Assembly: GCF_013410375.1 (NCBI RefSeq)
Contig: NZ_JACCFL010000001.1
Location: 1-64,000, forward strand
From: Leifsonia shinshuensis
GTDB lineage: Bacteria; Actinomycetota; Actinomycetes; Actinomycetales; Microbacteriaceae
Length of the DNA stretch: 64,000 nt
Direction of reading: 5' to 3'
The position numbers and the translations under genes are program-made. Shown piece after piece: positions 1 to 8,680 of this stretch. The notes under the pieces are model-generated. The model was not told where the DNA came from. It worked only from the letters and a program-made list of their open reading frames with translations, and ran no database searches. The first letter of the stretch is position 1, and each line of letters opens with the position of its first letter.

Positions 1-110
1 ATCAATTCGTCGGCGAGCCCGCCGTGGGAATGGACTCGTAACCCAGTTGCTAGTGCCGTCTGCTCAGGCCACGCCCCGGCCCCCAATCCGCCACGTCGGC
101 TTCTGGTGGT

Positions 111-136
111 GCGGAGGGCGTGGGATTCGAACTCTA
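111..136. repeat. attachment-site core, copy 1
   Basis: A 26-bp sequence is repeated exactly at 3674-3699. Read on the minus strand it looks like the T-arm and acceptor end of a tRNA gene (GTTCGAATCCCACGCCC followed by TCCGC). No complete tRNA can be folded here: the 60 bases to the right lack an anticodon arm and the matching 5' acceptor strand. The simplest reading is the crossover region left by a tyrosine integrase that uses a tRNA 3' end. Direct repeats at 238-257 to its right would be the integrase arm sites of the element that lies between the two cores. Confidence 0.7.
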
Positions 137-237
137 TCCGGGGGCCTTATGGCAGGCGACATTTAGTGAAGAATCGCGGAAAATCAACGATCTCTGAGCG
201 CGCCCGACGCCGTCGGGCCCCACATGAGTTCACTCGA

Positions 238-257
238 TTGTGCGCAAAATGTGCGCA
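238..257 (+). repeat. integrase arm-type direct repeats, left end of remnant element
   Basis: TGTGCGCA occurs at 239-246 and again at 250-257, an 11-bp period that places both on the same helix face. The same pair, with the same period, is at 3583-3601 beside the second core. The pair lies inside the interval bounded by the two cores, as expected for integrase arm sites of that element. Confidence 0.6.
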
Positions 258-478
258 AGTTCTGAGTCGCCGCAGCGCGCGGGAAGTGTGATGTATCAGG
301 ACATCTCTGACGTTTCTGCATCAGGACCCGCTACCGCATCTGTCGCCACCGGCCGGTTTGTTTCCGACGTCCGCCAGAACACCGGTCCTGAGCAGATCGG
401 TCGTCTCGACCTCCTCTGCCACGGGTTGCTCTCTGGCACCGCTTTGGTTAACTCGGGGCCGCCGATGAAAAGCACGAG

Positions 479-2301
479 CTAGTACACGAGCGTCCGATCC
501 GATATCTGCGAGACAGACGAGAGGAGCCCTGGACCGATGAACATGGGAACCGTGACTCTGACGCCGACCGTTGTCGGCGTTGGGCCATGACCACCGTCCT
601 GATCGTCCCACATAGCCCCGAGCCGGGCGGTGCCCCAGATCGTCTTCGATGAATCCGCCAGCGCCACAGGGTTGCCCCCGCCGGATCCCTCATACGCCGG
701 CAGAGCCACGGGGTTGCCCCCGCCGGATCCGTCATACGCCGGCAGAGCCGCCGGGTTACCGCCACCATCTCCGAACGGGTCGGGATACAGCCCGGTCTCT
801 CCCTTCGGCTTCGGCTCGTCGGGCTTGGGCTCTTCAGGCTTGGGCTCGTCGGGCTTGGGCTCTTCAGGCTTGGGTTCCTCGGGCTTCGGTCCGGAGTCTG
901 GGGGCGCCGGTATCGCAACCTTTGCCTTTTCGGCGTCTCGGTTTCGTGCGTTGCCCCACGTCTCTAACCCGGCCCCTACGGCCCCCGCAACAGCTCCGCC
1001 GATGATGAGGTCCGTTCCAACAATCATCGTTCCGGTACCCGTGACTGCCAGGACCACCGTGGCGTCTTGCGCGAGGCCTACTCCAAACACGGTTGTGCCG
1101 ACGCCCGCAACTATGGCCCCGCCGTACTGGAGACCTTTACCAACCCCGACAGCAACGTCCCCCCAGAAGTCTTCCGAGCCACCCCGGCCAGGGTATGAGC
1201 CGAACCCGAACGGTCCACCGGTGTGGAAAAGTCGAATGGCTTGTTGCCTCCGGGGAGGATAGCGCTGTTTAGGCCGCCGAACCCACGTCCACCTGCCTCG
1301 CCGTTGCTCAGAAGTCCGCCGAAGTCTTCTGAGCCCATGGCTCCCCCCGATTGTCCCGGCCCGGCAGTTTGCCGGCCCCCGAACCCGGGGGGCAGCAAGC
1401 CCCCGTCTATGCCCGAGAACGGCCCGCCTGGTCCCAGCGGGTTGTGCGAGCCAGGTCCGTCACTCCCGGGAATGACGCCTGCATCCGTACCACGCCGTTT
1501 GCCGCCCTGACTCACTCTCCCAAAACCAGCTGGCATGTCACCTCGACTAGAGGGGTCATATGGGCTACCCGGTCCGAGCGGATCTCGCGCATTTGGATCA
1601 TCCGGCCCGAAGATTCCGCCCGGTGTCGTCCCGAGGCCAGGGATCAGATCCTCTGGGCGACTCTTTCCTGGAGCATGGCCCAAGGCGAATTCGCGTCCGT
1701 CCGAAGAGATCACATCAGGGTAGGTGGCGCGCCATTCAAGCCACCCTTCCAAGTCAGCTCGACGCACTTCGCCGGGCCCAAGCACAGTGATCGTAAAGGT
1801 ACCTGGGTCAATGACAACCACCGATCTAGCGTTTGCGAATTCGCTGGTGCCAAGGCGCTTCGCAATAGGAAGCACATCCCGTATTTGGTTCACGGACAGA
1901 GCCGGCCACGCCCCGTTCAGCGCAGTTGCGTATACGCTCTCGACTCCGTCGATGCTGTGGGTTCGCCGGGCGAAATCAGCAACTCTCCGGTAGAACCAAA
2001 GCCGATACCGCGTGTCTAGCTTCGCCCCTGTCAATGAAAGGTGGGTGCTGTAGAGGGCGTGGGCCTCATAGGCTTCGTCGGGCGTAAGTCGCTTCACATA
2101 GCTGGATGCAGGCCGCGATCCCCCATCGACAGCGCGTTCGGCGAGTTCGCGTATGAGTGCCAGAGCGCTGCTCATTGGGATGACGTCGAAATTGACGCCG
2201 CGACGGAACACCGGCCCGGCGGCCGTATCAGCGACGAGACCACGCCAGTCCGTGCGCGATTGCCTCGCGGACTGTGCTTCGTAGAGCCGATTCCCCAACA
2301 T
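479..2301 (-). pseudogene. large Gly/Pro-rich protein of unknown function, frameshifted
   Basis: Two reading frames on this strand belong to one gene. The first (2301 to about 1226) starts with about 170 residues of ordinary globular composition, then becomes Gly/Pro-rich. Near 1226 the Gly-rich reading (PFGFGSYPGRGG, then EDFWGDVAVGVG) continues in another frame down to 479, so one base has been lost around 1222-1230. The downstream part carries a hydrophobic Gly/Ala/Val stretch, KPEEPKPDEP repeats and a 14-residue repeat (GGGNPVALPAY type). A second possible start is the Met at 2175; neither start has a strong ribosome site. I recognise no family. The design (globular head, glycine spacer, hydrophobic patch, proline stalk) suggests a surface or toxin-like protein, but that is a guess. 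Confidence 0.5.
671..754. repeat. 42-bp tandem repeat inside the Gly/Pro-rich gene
   Basis: Two nearly identical 42-bp units (671-712 and 713-754) encode the repeated 14-residue GGGNPVALPAY-type segment, with a decayed third unit starting at 755. Immediately to the right (about 800-890) a separate 15-18 bp repeat encodes KPEEPKPDEP. These are coding repeats. Confidence 0.8.
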
Positions 2302-2510
2302 TCGATTCCCCTGACGACCATGCTCGAGCGTTGTCCCAGGTACTCCGGCACCAACCCTCGCTTGATGAACACCCGACGAGATGTTGGTCTATGCCCGCAG
2401 GATGAGGTCTGTCAATACCCTGGTAAATGGAACGCGGTGCCAGCGTGCAGGGAGCGCTGTACGCGAGGTCGGCCCCACGGCCAGCGCTTCCGCTCTTAGT
2501 CCGGCGAGAT

Positions 2511-3035
2511 TCATAGTTCGCGAAATAGATTGAAATCGTCGCGCTTGGGCGCGGCCGGGATGCGAGCCAGCTCGGCGTAGCGATCCCACACCGCCAAGAC
2601 CTCATCGGCGATTGCTGTCAACGCCTCGAAGGAGACATCGACGTGGGATTCCCAAGGTCGGCTCTGGTCGACGCGGCTTTTCGAGAAGTGGAGAACTTGC
2701 TGGCTCGCTTGCTCCCATCGCGCGTTGAGCGAGGCAAGTTCCTCACCCGCCGGCGACCCATATGAGGGCGCGATATCTCGCGCCGAGAAGTCGGAACTTT
2801 TCCGAGGTCGCACCTCGAGGAACTCAAGCAGCGCGCGAACGTGGACAAAGAACATCTCAAGACAGGCCTGCTGAATGAGGGGCGGAAGCCTTTCGTCATG
2901 GACTGCTTTCGGGAGGCACGCCACATTCTCAGCGACTCTCCATGCCTCGATTGCCCGTGCTTCGCGAAGAGTTGGATGCTCAACCATTCGCTTTGCAATG
3001 GCATCCAATGCTGCACTGTCGAAGTCCTTGGTCAC
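2511..3035 (-). CDS. hypothetical protein, 174 aa
   Basis: The reading frame starts at an ATG (MTKDFDSAAL) and is predicted to be soluble and mostly helical, with no signal peptide or membrane segment. The ending VLHFSKSR and the charged-helix pattern resemble HEPN-type or antitoxin-like small proteins, but no catalytic motif is clear. It is followed on the same strand, after a 200-bp gap, by the frameshifted gene, and both lie within the remnant element. The function is unknown. Confidence 0.55.
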   Translation of the reverse strand: MTKDFDSAALDAIAKRMVEHPTLREARAIEAWRVAENVACLPKAVHDERLPPLIQQACLEMFFVHVRALLEFLEVRPRKSSDFSARDIAPSYGSPAGEELASLNARWEQASQQVLHFSKSRVDQSRPWESHVDVSFEALTAIADEVLAVWDRYAELARIPAAPKRDDFNLFREL

Positions 3036-3117
3036 TCCCTAATCTTGCAGCCAGCTCGCCACTATGTCCCCCTCGCAGAAGGCAGTTCCGTGTTTCTCGC
3101 CACATGGGAGGGAGGCT

Positions 3118-3267
3118 ATGCCACCAGTCATCAACCGAAGGCAATGCCCCGAATGTAAACGGGCTCCCAAGACAAAGAGGACCTGGTGCGTCCCATGTGG
3201 ATGGAGCGAAGTGGCTGCCGATGAAGCCGAGATAAGAAGACTGAGAAGAAAGAACACGAGGCGATAA
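3118..3267 (+). CDS. small zinc-ribbon protein, 49 aa
   Basis: The start at 3118 is chosen because GGAGGGAGG ends four bases before it; a longer frame from 3064 has no ribosome site. The product has CPEC followed 13 residues later by CVPC, a spacing suited to one zinc ribbon, then a short Glu/Arg-rich tail. Its last codons run into a T-poor, purine-rich tract. Function is unknown; tiny zinc ribbons of this kind are common cargo or regulators in actinobacterial mobile elements. Confidence 0.5.
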   Translation: MPPVINRRQCPECKRAPKTKRTWCVPCGWSEVAADEAEIRRLRRKNTRR

Positions 3268-3361
3268 AGGGGAAAGAGCCAAAAGCCGAAGAGGACGAGA
3301 AGGGGACATCAGTCAGAGAAGACGAAGCACGCGAGGAGGGGAAAGAGCGAATAAGCGAATG
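3222..3361 (+). other. T-poor purine-rich tract, copy 1
   Basis: About 140 bases contain very few T residues and are mainly G and A. It ends with AAAGAGCGAATAAGCGAATG, followed by CACG. A second, longer tract of the same kind ends with AAAGAGCGAATGCACG at 36090-36105, just upstream of the relaxase gene. Here the tract joins directly to the tail of an integrase gene. Confidence 0.6.
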
Positions 3362-3472
3362 CACGCATCAGCGGCGATGACTCTCGATGTCTACGCGGAT
3401 CTGTTCGATGACGACCTCGACGCGGTTGCCGAGGCGCTCGACGCCCCCGTGCTCCGATCTGTGGCTTCATAG
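3362..3472 (+). pseudogene. tyrosine integrase, C-terminal fragment
   Basis: Codons from 3362 read HASAAMTLDVYADLF and continue to a TAG at 3470-3472. This is the typical end of actinobacterial tyrosine integrases: the conserved HxxxxMTLxVY segment with the nucleophilic tyrosine (Tyr in DVYADLF). The first several hundred codons are missing, and the upstream sequence is the T-poor tract. Arm repeats (3582-3601) and the att core (3674) follow within 200 bp, the usual order at the integrase end of such elements. The fragment cannot encode an active enzyme. Confidence 0.8.
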
Positions 3473-3581
3473 TTAGCGCCACTGGCCTCGAAAGCTCGTG
3501 TTCCTTGGGATCGGTTCGGGACCTCCTCTATGCCCTGCTGCCCCTGCTTGAAACCAGGAGAACGGCTCTGTGCTCATTCAA

Positions 3582-3601
3582 TTGTGCGCAAATTGTGCGC
3601 A
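3582..3601 (+). repeat. integrase arm-type direct repeats, right end of remnant element
   Basis: TTGTGCGCA occurs at 3582-3590 and 3593-3601, with the same 11-bp period as the pair at 239-257. It lies between the integrase tail and the att core copy 2, so the remnant element is bounded by 111-257 on the left and 3582-3699 on the right. Confidence 0.6.
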
Positions 3602-3625
3602 AACGACCGGATCACTAAGTAACGA

Positions 3626-3664
3626 GGCCCCTGGCTCCCGGTGATTTACTGGGATCCAGGGGCC
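3626..3664. terminator. hairpin terminator behind the integrase remnant
   Basis: GGCCCCTGG (3626-3634) pairs perfectly with CCAGGGGCC (3656-3664), and the inner bases (ATCCCAGT against CTCCCGGT) extend the stem imperfectly. AAAAG follows. Its position after the integrase stop fits a transcription terminator. Confidence 0.65.
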
Positions 3665-3673
3665 AAAAGTCGC

Positions 3674-3699
3674 GCGGAGGGCGTGGGATTCGAACTCTA
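3674..3699. repeat. attachment-site core, copy 2; likely left end of the large ICE
   Basis: This is an exact copy of 111-136. Arm repeats of one type (TGTGCGCA) lie to its left and of another type (TGTTGTCA, 3802-3820) to its right. That arrangement is what two elements integrated in tandem at the same core would leave: the remnant to the left, and to the right the large element whose integrase begins at 63822. Confidence 0.65.
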
Positions 3700-3801
3700 G
3701 CCGCGGGTCAGCGGACAGCTTCTCGTCTTCCAAGATCCCCGGAACCACGGTGATTCGTAGTTGTCCTCGATGTTCTTCAATTGGCTCCAGTTTCGCCCGA
3801 G

Positions 3802-3820
3802 TGTTGTCAAATTGTTGTCA
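3802..3820 (+). repeat. second type of arm repeat, left end of the large ICE
   Basis: TGTTGTCA occurs at 3802-3809 and 3813-3820, an 11-bp period like the TGTGCGCA pairs but with a different sequence. It lies about 100 bp right of core copy 2, the same core-to-arm distance as on the other side of copy 1. These are best read as arm sites for a different integrase, probably the one starting at 63822. Confidence 0.5.
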
Positions 3821-3942
3821 TACGGGCCCGCTAGGCAGGGCTATCACTGCCTCCCTTACCCGAGGACCGCGTAGCGCAAATAGGCGATCCAGCAGTGGGT
3901 GCCGATAACCTCCATTTGGAGAAGTCACCAAAGGGGTATGTT

Positions 3943-4860
3943 ATGGATCTTTCGCAGGAAGAGGCGCGCCGGCTGCGGATCCTGGCTGCATTATTCGAGC
4001 TTGCTGGGCACCACACGGCGAGCGATGTTTCACTCGCCGAGTTGAACGACAAGCTCATCCAAATGCGTGACCTCGGTTCGTTCGATCTGCAGGACGAGTG
4101 TCGCCGCATGAAGGACCGTGGGTGGGTCGACTTCTTTGACTCCCTTGCCGGAATCGGTGGGGTAATCGTCACCCCGAAAGGAGCCGACGCCTATCAGCAA
4201 TTCGATACGTTCCGCAGATCGGTGGTCGCTCGACGCAAGCAACTCCGCGACACGTACTTACGTTGGATCTACGAGGAACAGGAGGAGGGTCGCGCCCCCA
4301 CGCCGGCTGGCTTCTTGAATGGGGAACCAAACTTCCTAGGCGTCGTTTATACCGAAGACGACATCCAACGTGTAGGTGACTGGCTGGAGCAGGAAGGCTT
4401 CGTCGAGGGGCCGGGAGCGTGGGGCCATGGCGGGCCGCTGCGCCCACGAGTGACGACCAAGGGCTCACGGAGGGTAGAGAACGGGACAAGCGTGAATGAT
4501 GAATCCCAGGATGGAGTCGTGCATCACTCAACGGTGATTAACGGCAATGCAAACATCGCCAATAACAGCTCGCATTTCTCGCAGACCATCCATACACCCC
4601 CGAGCGAATGGCTTTCGGGAGCGATGGAGCTTTCGTCGCTCCTTCAGCAGTCCATGCCTGTACTTCCCGAGAGCGTTAGGCGTGACGTCTCTTCCGAGCT
4701 CGAGCTTCTTGATGGGGAGATCGCAGGGTCAGCTGACCTGGGGAGAGTCCACAGTATTGTCTCCCGGATTGGCCAGTTCCTCGATAAGGTCGGCACTAAC
4801 GTTCTGGCGGCAGTTATCAGCAGGCAGGTGAACGACTTTCTTTCTGGTTTACCCCAGTAG
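3943..4860 (+). CDS. hypothetical protein with winged-helix-like N-terminus, 305 aa
   Basis: The start is the ATG at 3943, preceded by AAAGGGG; a frame extending to 3895 lacks a ribosome site. The first 90 residues look like a winged helix (LRILAALFELAGHH, then an ordered beta hairpin IGGVIVTPKGAD). A second such block follows at about residues 100-180. A polar linker then contains VINGNANIANNSS, a low-complexity Asn/Gly motif seen in several bacterial proteins with a helical C-terminal oligomerisation tail. No membrane segment is present. I cannot name the family; the position at the left end of an ICE fits accessory or defence cargo. Confidence 0.6.
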   Translation: MDLSQEEARRLRILAALFELAGHHTASDVSLAELNDKLIQMRDLGSFDLQDECRRMKDRGWVDFFDSLAGIGGVIVTPKGADAYQQFDTFRRSVVARRKQLRDTYLRWIYEEQEEGRAPTPAGFLNGEPNFLGVVYTEDDIQRVGDWLEQEGFVEGPGAWGHGGPLRPRVTTKGSRRVENGTSVNDESQDGVVHHSTVINGNANIANNSSHFSQTIHTPPSEWLSGAMELSSLLQQSMPVLPESVRRDVSSELELLDGEIAGSADLGRVHSIVSRIGQFLDKVGTNVLAAVISRQVNDFLSGLPQ

Positions 4861-4868
4861 GCGACAAC

Positions 4869-5684
4869 TCACCGAAGCGCGGCCGCAGGGTTCTCTGCAA
4901 GTCTGCGCCATGCTGCAAGAGCGGCTTCAAGGTACGTAACACCGATCTCGTAGACAGTTGCGAGCAGGTCGACATTGTTCGCTATTCGAGAGAGGCCTCC
5001 GTCCTTGTCAATCCAGGTGTGCTCGAGCAGAGCGAGGGCAACCTGAGGGTTTGAATGCGCAATTCCGCTGCAAATCCGCCAAGCTTCGAGCCCCGAGATT
5101 TGGCCGGTATTGACGTGCCGGTCGGCGATCATCAGCACCTCGGTGATCGAGGGCATGTTTTCGATCGAACCTTGGCGAGCCGGACCGGCTGCCTGGATCT
5201 CGAGAAGGCGATCCTCGATCTCTAGAAGGTGGTTGCGATCGTCGCCGGCGACACGCATCAACGCGGCGGCGTCGCTTGCCGAATCCCAGGACAACCGGAG
5301 TGAATTCTTGACTCGCTTGATGCGAGTACCCCCGGTCGCTAGCCAGACCGCATAGGCGCTAGCTTCAATCGCGCTGCGGATAACGGAGTACTCGGCCATT
5401 ACTGCAAGATCCTGTCGGGTACTGATCGCGTCTCGCACGAATCGTAAATGATCTACGGAAACGAGTGCGAAGTAGGCGAGCTGGTAGCTAATCGGGTTGT
5501 ACGGCGTGAGTTCGTCATCGCGCTCCAACGTGGAACCCGAGGCGTTCGATACGACGGTCCGCCCGGACTCGATGAGGCTAGTCAGCCTGTCGAACGCATG
5601 TTGCAGCACCGCGCCGGCGGCTTGAGCTGCGGCGGACTCGAACGCGTCTAGGCGTGTGTACCTTGGTGAATACTGCTCCTCCAT
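4869..5684 (-). CDS. hypothetical protein, 271 aa, helical
   Basis: The product is predicted all-helical and soluble. The segment SGIAHSNP near residue 205 resembles the helix that carries the His in HEPN-like or DUF5677-like proteins, where a region reading YRxxSxxxHxN is typical. It is convergent with the 3943 gene (8-bp gap) and reads in the same direction as the membrane gene upstream (61-bp gap), so the latter two may be co-transcribed. No enzymatic assignment is possible. Confidence 0.6.
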   Translation of the reverse strand: MEEQYSPRYTRLDAFESAAAQAAGAVLQHAFDRLTSLIESGRTVVSNASGSTLERDDELTPYNPISYQLAYFALVSVDHLRFVRDAISTRQDLAVMAEYSVIRSAIEASAYAVWLATGGTRIKRVKNSLRLSWDSASDAAALMRVAGDDRNHLLEIEDRLLEIQAAGPARQGSIENMPSITEVLMIADRHVNTGQISGLEAWRICSGIAHSNPQVALALLEHTWIDKDGGLSRIANNVDLLATVYEIGVTYLEAALAAWRRLAENPAAALR

Positions 5685-5745
5685 GCGGTCCCAACTCCGA
5701 CTGACCGGTATCTGCGCGGCGGATGAAAGCTTATGAATTTGCCCG

Positions 5746-7845
5746 TCAGTCGTCTAAGGCTTCTGCCATTGCGCGGGCGAGTTGGCCGGCGTTTCCGCTT
5801 CGCTGGGCGCTCAACGCCTTCCGCACGCGATCGCGGCTGAAATTCGACGGGGCCCCAGCGGATACCGCCACCCAGTATGGGTGAGATTCGAGGGCCGCAT
5901 CAATGCGGGCGATTCTGCTTAGTATCCAGTCGATCTCCTCGGCAGTCAGGCTCGGCTTCCAGAGCATGAACTGGTCGGTGGGTGAGCCATCCTCCGTGGC
6001 CAGAGCGACCACGTCAGGAAGGACTTCGACATACATTCCGTCGGCGGCGCGACCGGCGCCTCCATGCAAGAGGGGGTTTCTGAATCGGGAAGCCATGAGA
6101 CTCAGGTCGCTCTTCGCGCTCCCGATCGAGACATCAGCGAACGCTACGTCGAATTTGACGGCCCATGATTCTCGCAGTAGCTCGCTTACGGCGAATCCAT
6201 CTTCGGAAGCGGCAGACGAGTACGCGGCGAGGAGGACCGATACATGCTCGATGTAGGCGAAGTAAGACGCTACGAGAGCAGTAGCCACGTGTGCAATCTC
6301 CCCGGCCCTTTGCTGCTCATTCTGAAACTCCGAAAAGTAGCTCATTGTGTCTGCAATGAAGTCGGGTGCCGGGACCTGTTTTCCACTCTCGAAGTCGTGA
6401 ACCGTAAACGTCGACCTGTCGACCTCAGGCATCGGTGCACCTCGGAGGCCTCGCAGCTGCGCAATGAAGTAGTTGACCATCCCCCGGTAACGGAAGAACT
6501 GGTTGACAACCTCCACTGCATTGACGCTGATTCCAGCATCGATAGCATCCCTCAGACCGTTCTGATGCAGGAACCTCAAAGCCTTCGTCAACTGCTTGCC
6601 GAGTTGGTCTGCGAGCCGCGCGCCTTCATCTTCCCCAATCCAGAAGTCGGCCCAGAGGCCGGATCGACCAAGCTGAAGTCGACATTCCTCGCCACGGTAC
6701 CGCAGTCGGTAGACCCAGTCGATTTTGTCGAAGCGTCCTTCGTAACGTGCCCCTACACCGGCGCGAAGCATCAGAGCGACGAGGTCTCCAGCTGATGCGA
6801 GAGGCGTCGGTAACGAGTGTCTGGCGGGTTCGCCATCCGGGTCTTCTCGTGGTCGGGCAAAGTTCCGGAGGAAGTTTGATCTCAGTCTCATCAGCCCTTC
6901 AACTAGCCCCCGCACATGCGAAGGAATTGCTGGCTGGCCATCTTGTTCGGAGCTGGTTAGCTTTGCTTCTGCTGCCGGCTGATCGTCAGCATCTAGCTGT
7001 AAGCGCGCCTCTCGATATCGAGTCCATCCCGTCGTCGCAGTTGCGATCACTGACCCGAAGGTGACCAGCGGGATAGCGAACACGAGCGGGTCAAATTGCT
7101 CACCGCTGCCGAGCTTGAGGCCGCTCGCGCTCCAAGCTAGGGTCGCGGCCAACAACAAAATCCATGCCCAAAGCACGCCTCGGGCGACTTCGGTCGCTTT
7201 CGCGTACTCAGCCGACGGAAGGTTGCGAAGCTTGAACGCCCAGACTGTGAGGACAATTGCTACGGCAAACGCGGGCACGAAAAGCGTCAGAACGACAACA
7301 AGCTGCGTGCGGTCTCCTGAGGTGGAAAGCTGCAGCAACATCCATGCGTCCAGAGCGACCGGCAGCAAGAATGCGAAAGGTATGTACTTGCCCGGATAAC
7401 GCTCCGCAAGTCCAACCGCGAGCGCGGCGGTCGCAACGCTCAACCCCGCCGCCCACCAACCAGGTGCGACAAGGGCTGCGAGTATACCAACGGTCGCGGC
7501 AGCTGCTCCGGACAGCGCAAACGCAAATATGTATACTCGACGCCGCGGTGAGGCTGACGCGTTCCCACGGTTCGGCATCAGCTGATATGCGAGACCGATG
7601 AGAACTCCAGCGGTAAAGGAGTATGGCAACCGTTGCCAACCGCTCAGATTTGGCACGACGAACATCGCGAGGCCCAGGGCGACACCGACCACGCCGACGA
7701 TCCAGGCACATAGGATTCGCCACTTACGAGATCTCCGCCATCGTCGAACTATCGCCTTCGTCGCCCAATCAACGATTTGCCGCTGCTCCGCTTGGGAAGT
7801 ACGCGCCATCATCTTCTCCAAGTCAGCTATGGCCGTCATCACCAC
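5746..7845 (-). CDS. multi-pass membrane protein with HEPN-like C-terminal region, 699 aa
   Basis: Residues from about 42 to 290 contain roughly eight hydrophobic helices, starting with ILCAWIVGVVGVALGLAMFV. The rest is cytosolic. Near residue 590 the sequence RFRNPLLHGG fits the R-x4-6-H signature of HEPN domains, which are often RNases in toxin and defence systems. The start Met (7845) has an in-frame alternative two codons later. It lies upstream of the 4869 gene in the same direction. A membrane-anchored effector is a reasonable inference, but the sensing part and target are unknown. Confidence 0.6.
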   Translation of the reverse strand: MVMTAIADLEKMMARTSQAEQRQIVDWATKAIVRRWRRSRKWRILCAWIVGVVGVALGLAMFVVPNLSGWQRLPYSFTAGVLIGLAYQLMPNRGNASASPRRRVYIFAFALSGAAAATVGILAALVAPGWWAAGLSVATAALAVGLAERYPGKYIPFAFLLPVALDAWMLLQLSTSGDRTQLVVVLTLFVPAFAVAIVLTVWAFKLRNLPSAEYAKATEVARGVLWAWILLLAATLAWSASGLKLGSGEQFDPLVFAIPLVTFGSVIATATTGWTRYREARLQLDADDQPAAEAKLTSSEQDGQPAIPSHVRGLVEGLMRLRSNFLRNFARPREDPDGEPARHSLPTPLASAGDLVALMLRAGVGARYEGRFDKIDWVYRLRYRGEECRLQLGRSGLWADFWIGEDEGARLADQLGKQLTKALRFLHQNGLRDAIDAGISVNAVEVVNQFFRYRGMVNYFIAQLRGLRGAPMPEVDRSTFTVHDFESGKQVPAPDFIADTMSYFSEFQNEQQRAGEIAHVATALVASYFAYIEHVSVLLAAYSSAASEDGFAVSELLRESWAVKFDVAFADVSIGSAKSDLSLMASRFRNPLLHGGAGRAADGMYVEVLPDVVALATEDGSPTDQFMLWKPSLTAEEIDWILSRIARIDAALESHPYWVAVSAGAPSNFSRDRVRKALSAQRSGNAGQLARAMAEALDD

Positions 7846-7933
7846 CCTGACACGACACGACGGTGGAAGATCAGCGACCCACTACCCGCTTACTGGGGTC
7901 AATCCGGGGCCGACGTCCGCAACTTCTGCGAAC

Positions 7934-8293
7934 TCAGTACCGCGTTACAACGGATCGCATCTGCAGGCCCGTGCGGGGATCACGCCCGACCTGCCAACGA
8001 GCCTTCTGCTCTTCTGGGCTCACGATCGAACCGTCAGGAGCGGTAATCGGAGCCAGGAAATTCGGCATCCCCAAGCTCAGCGCACATGCGTCGATCGCGT
8101 GTTGAAGCTCGTCGTAGTATCCGAGCGGCCACCGCTCGGCGCGCTTGATCGTGAAGTGGTCGACCCGGTACATCATCAGCGTTTCGTGGGTGCGCTGATG
8201 CACCGCCGGCCCGTACTCGATCACGAAATGGATGCGCGTTCCAGCGTCGGCGACGACTAGCCAGACGCGCTCTCCGGCCTGCAGAACCCTCAT
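7934..8293 (-). CDS. hypothetical protein, SOS-box-associated, 119 aa
   Basis: The start at 8293 (MRVLQAGERV) is preferred; an alternative Met at 8311 would abut the LexA box. The product is a small soluble alpha/beta protein with no recognisable motif. The gene is divergent from the DUF6504-like gene at 8376, and both are read away from a LexA-type palindrome at 8312-8327, so they are probably induced together by DNA damage. Confidence 0.6.
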   Translation of the reverse strand: MRVLQAGERVWLVVADAGTRIHFVIEYGPAVHQRTHETLMMYRVDHFTIKRAERWPLGYYDELQHAIDACALSLGMPNFLAPITAPDGSIVSPEEQKARWQVGRDPRTGLQMRSVVTRY

Positions 8294-8311
8294 GACCCAC
8301 CACCCAAACAT

Positions 8312-8327
8312 TCGAACATATGTTCTA
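8312..8327. promoter_or_regulatory. LexA (SOS) box
   Basis: TCGAACATATGTTCTA matches the actinobacterial LexA consensus TCGAACnnnnGTTCGA at 11 of the 12 specified positions, with full half-site symmetry except for one base. It lies between two divergent start codons (8293 minus, 8376 plus), where binding would repress both. Confidence 0.75.
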
Positions 8328-8375
8328 TTGTGGCCAGTAAGACCGACACCCGCTACCCGATCGGAGGAACTGGTC

Positions 8376-8645
8376 ATGAGCATTGCTCCCGCCGCTGACA
8401 TCGTCCACATCTGGACCGATTCCGGGACCCCGAACCGGCTCGTTTGGCGCGATCACCGCTACCGCGTCATCGCAGCTGAACCCGTTCGCTCTTCCGCAGT
8501 ACACGACGCGCTCACCCACCCCGCCGAGCGGCTCGTCGGGTGGTCAATTGTCGCCATCTCAGACCAGGACCCCTCCGAAGTCCGTTCGATGCAGTTGCAG
8601 TCCGTCGGCACCGGCTGGGTGCTGGTCGACGTCGACCCCGCCTGA
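8376..8645 (+). CDS. DUF6504-like protein, 89 aa
   Basis: The start ATG at 8376 has GGAGG ten bases upstream. The segment RLVWRDHRYRVI followed by a Trp-rich second half fits DUF6504-type small proteins, which in actinobacteria are encoded beside Y-family polymerase or other SOS genes. The LexA box 50 bp upstream supports DNA-damage control. The product is soluble, and no catalytic residues are evident. Confidence 0.65.
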   Translation: MSIAPAADIVHIWTDSGTPNRLVWRDHRYRVIAAEPVRSSAVHDALTHPAERLVGWSIVAISDQDPSEVRSMQLQSVGTGWVLVDVDPA

Positions 8646-8680
8646 CGGTGGGACAGAACAGCCGCTACCCGGGATCCGGG

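Noticed and set aside
105..200. tRNA gene on the minus strand at the left edge
   Set aside because: Only the T-arm and acceptor end are present; no D-arm, anticodon arm or matching 5' strand can be found, here or at 3674-3760.
671..890. CRISPR-like array
   Set aside because: The repeats are in frame, contiguous and encode Gly/Pro repeats; there are no unique spacers.
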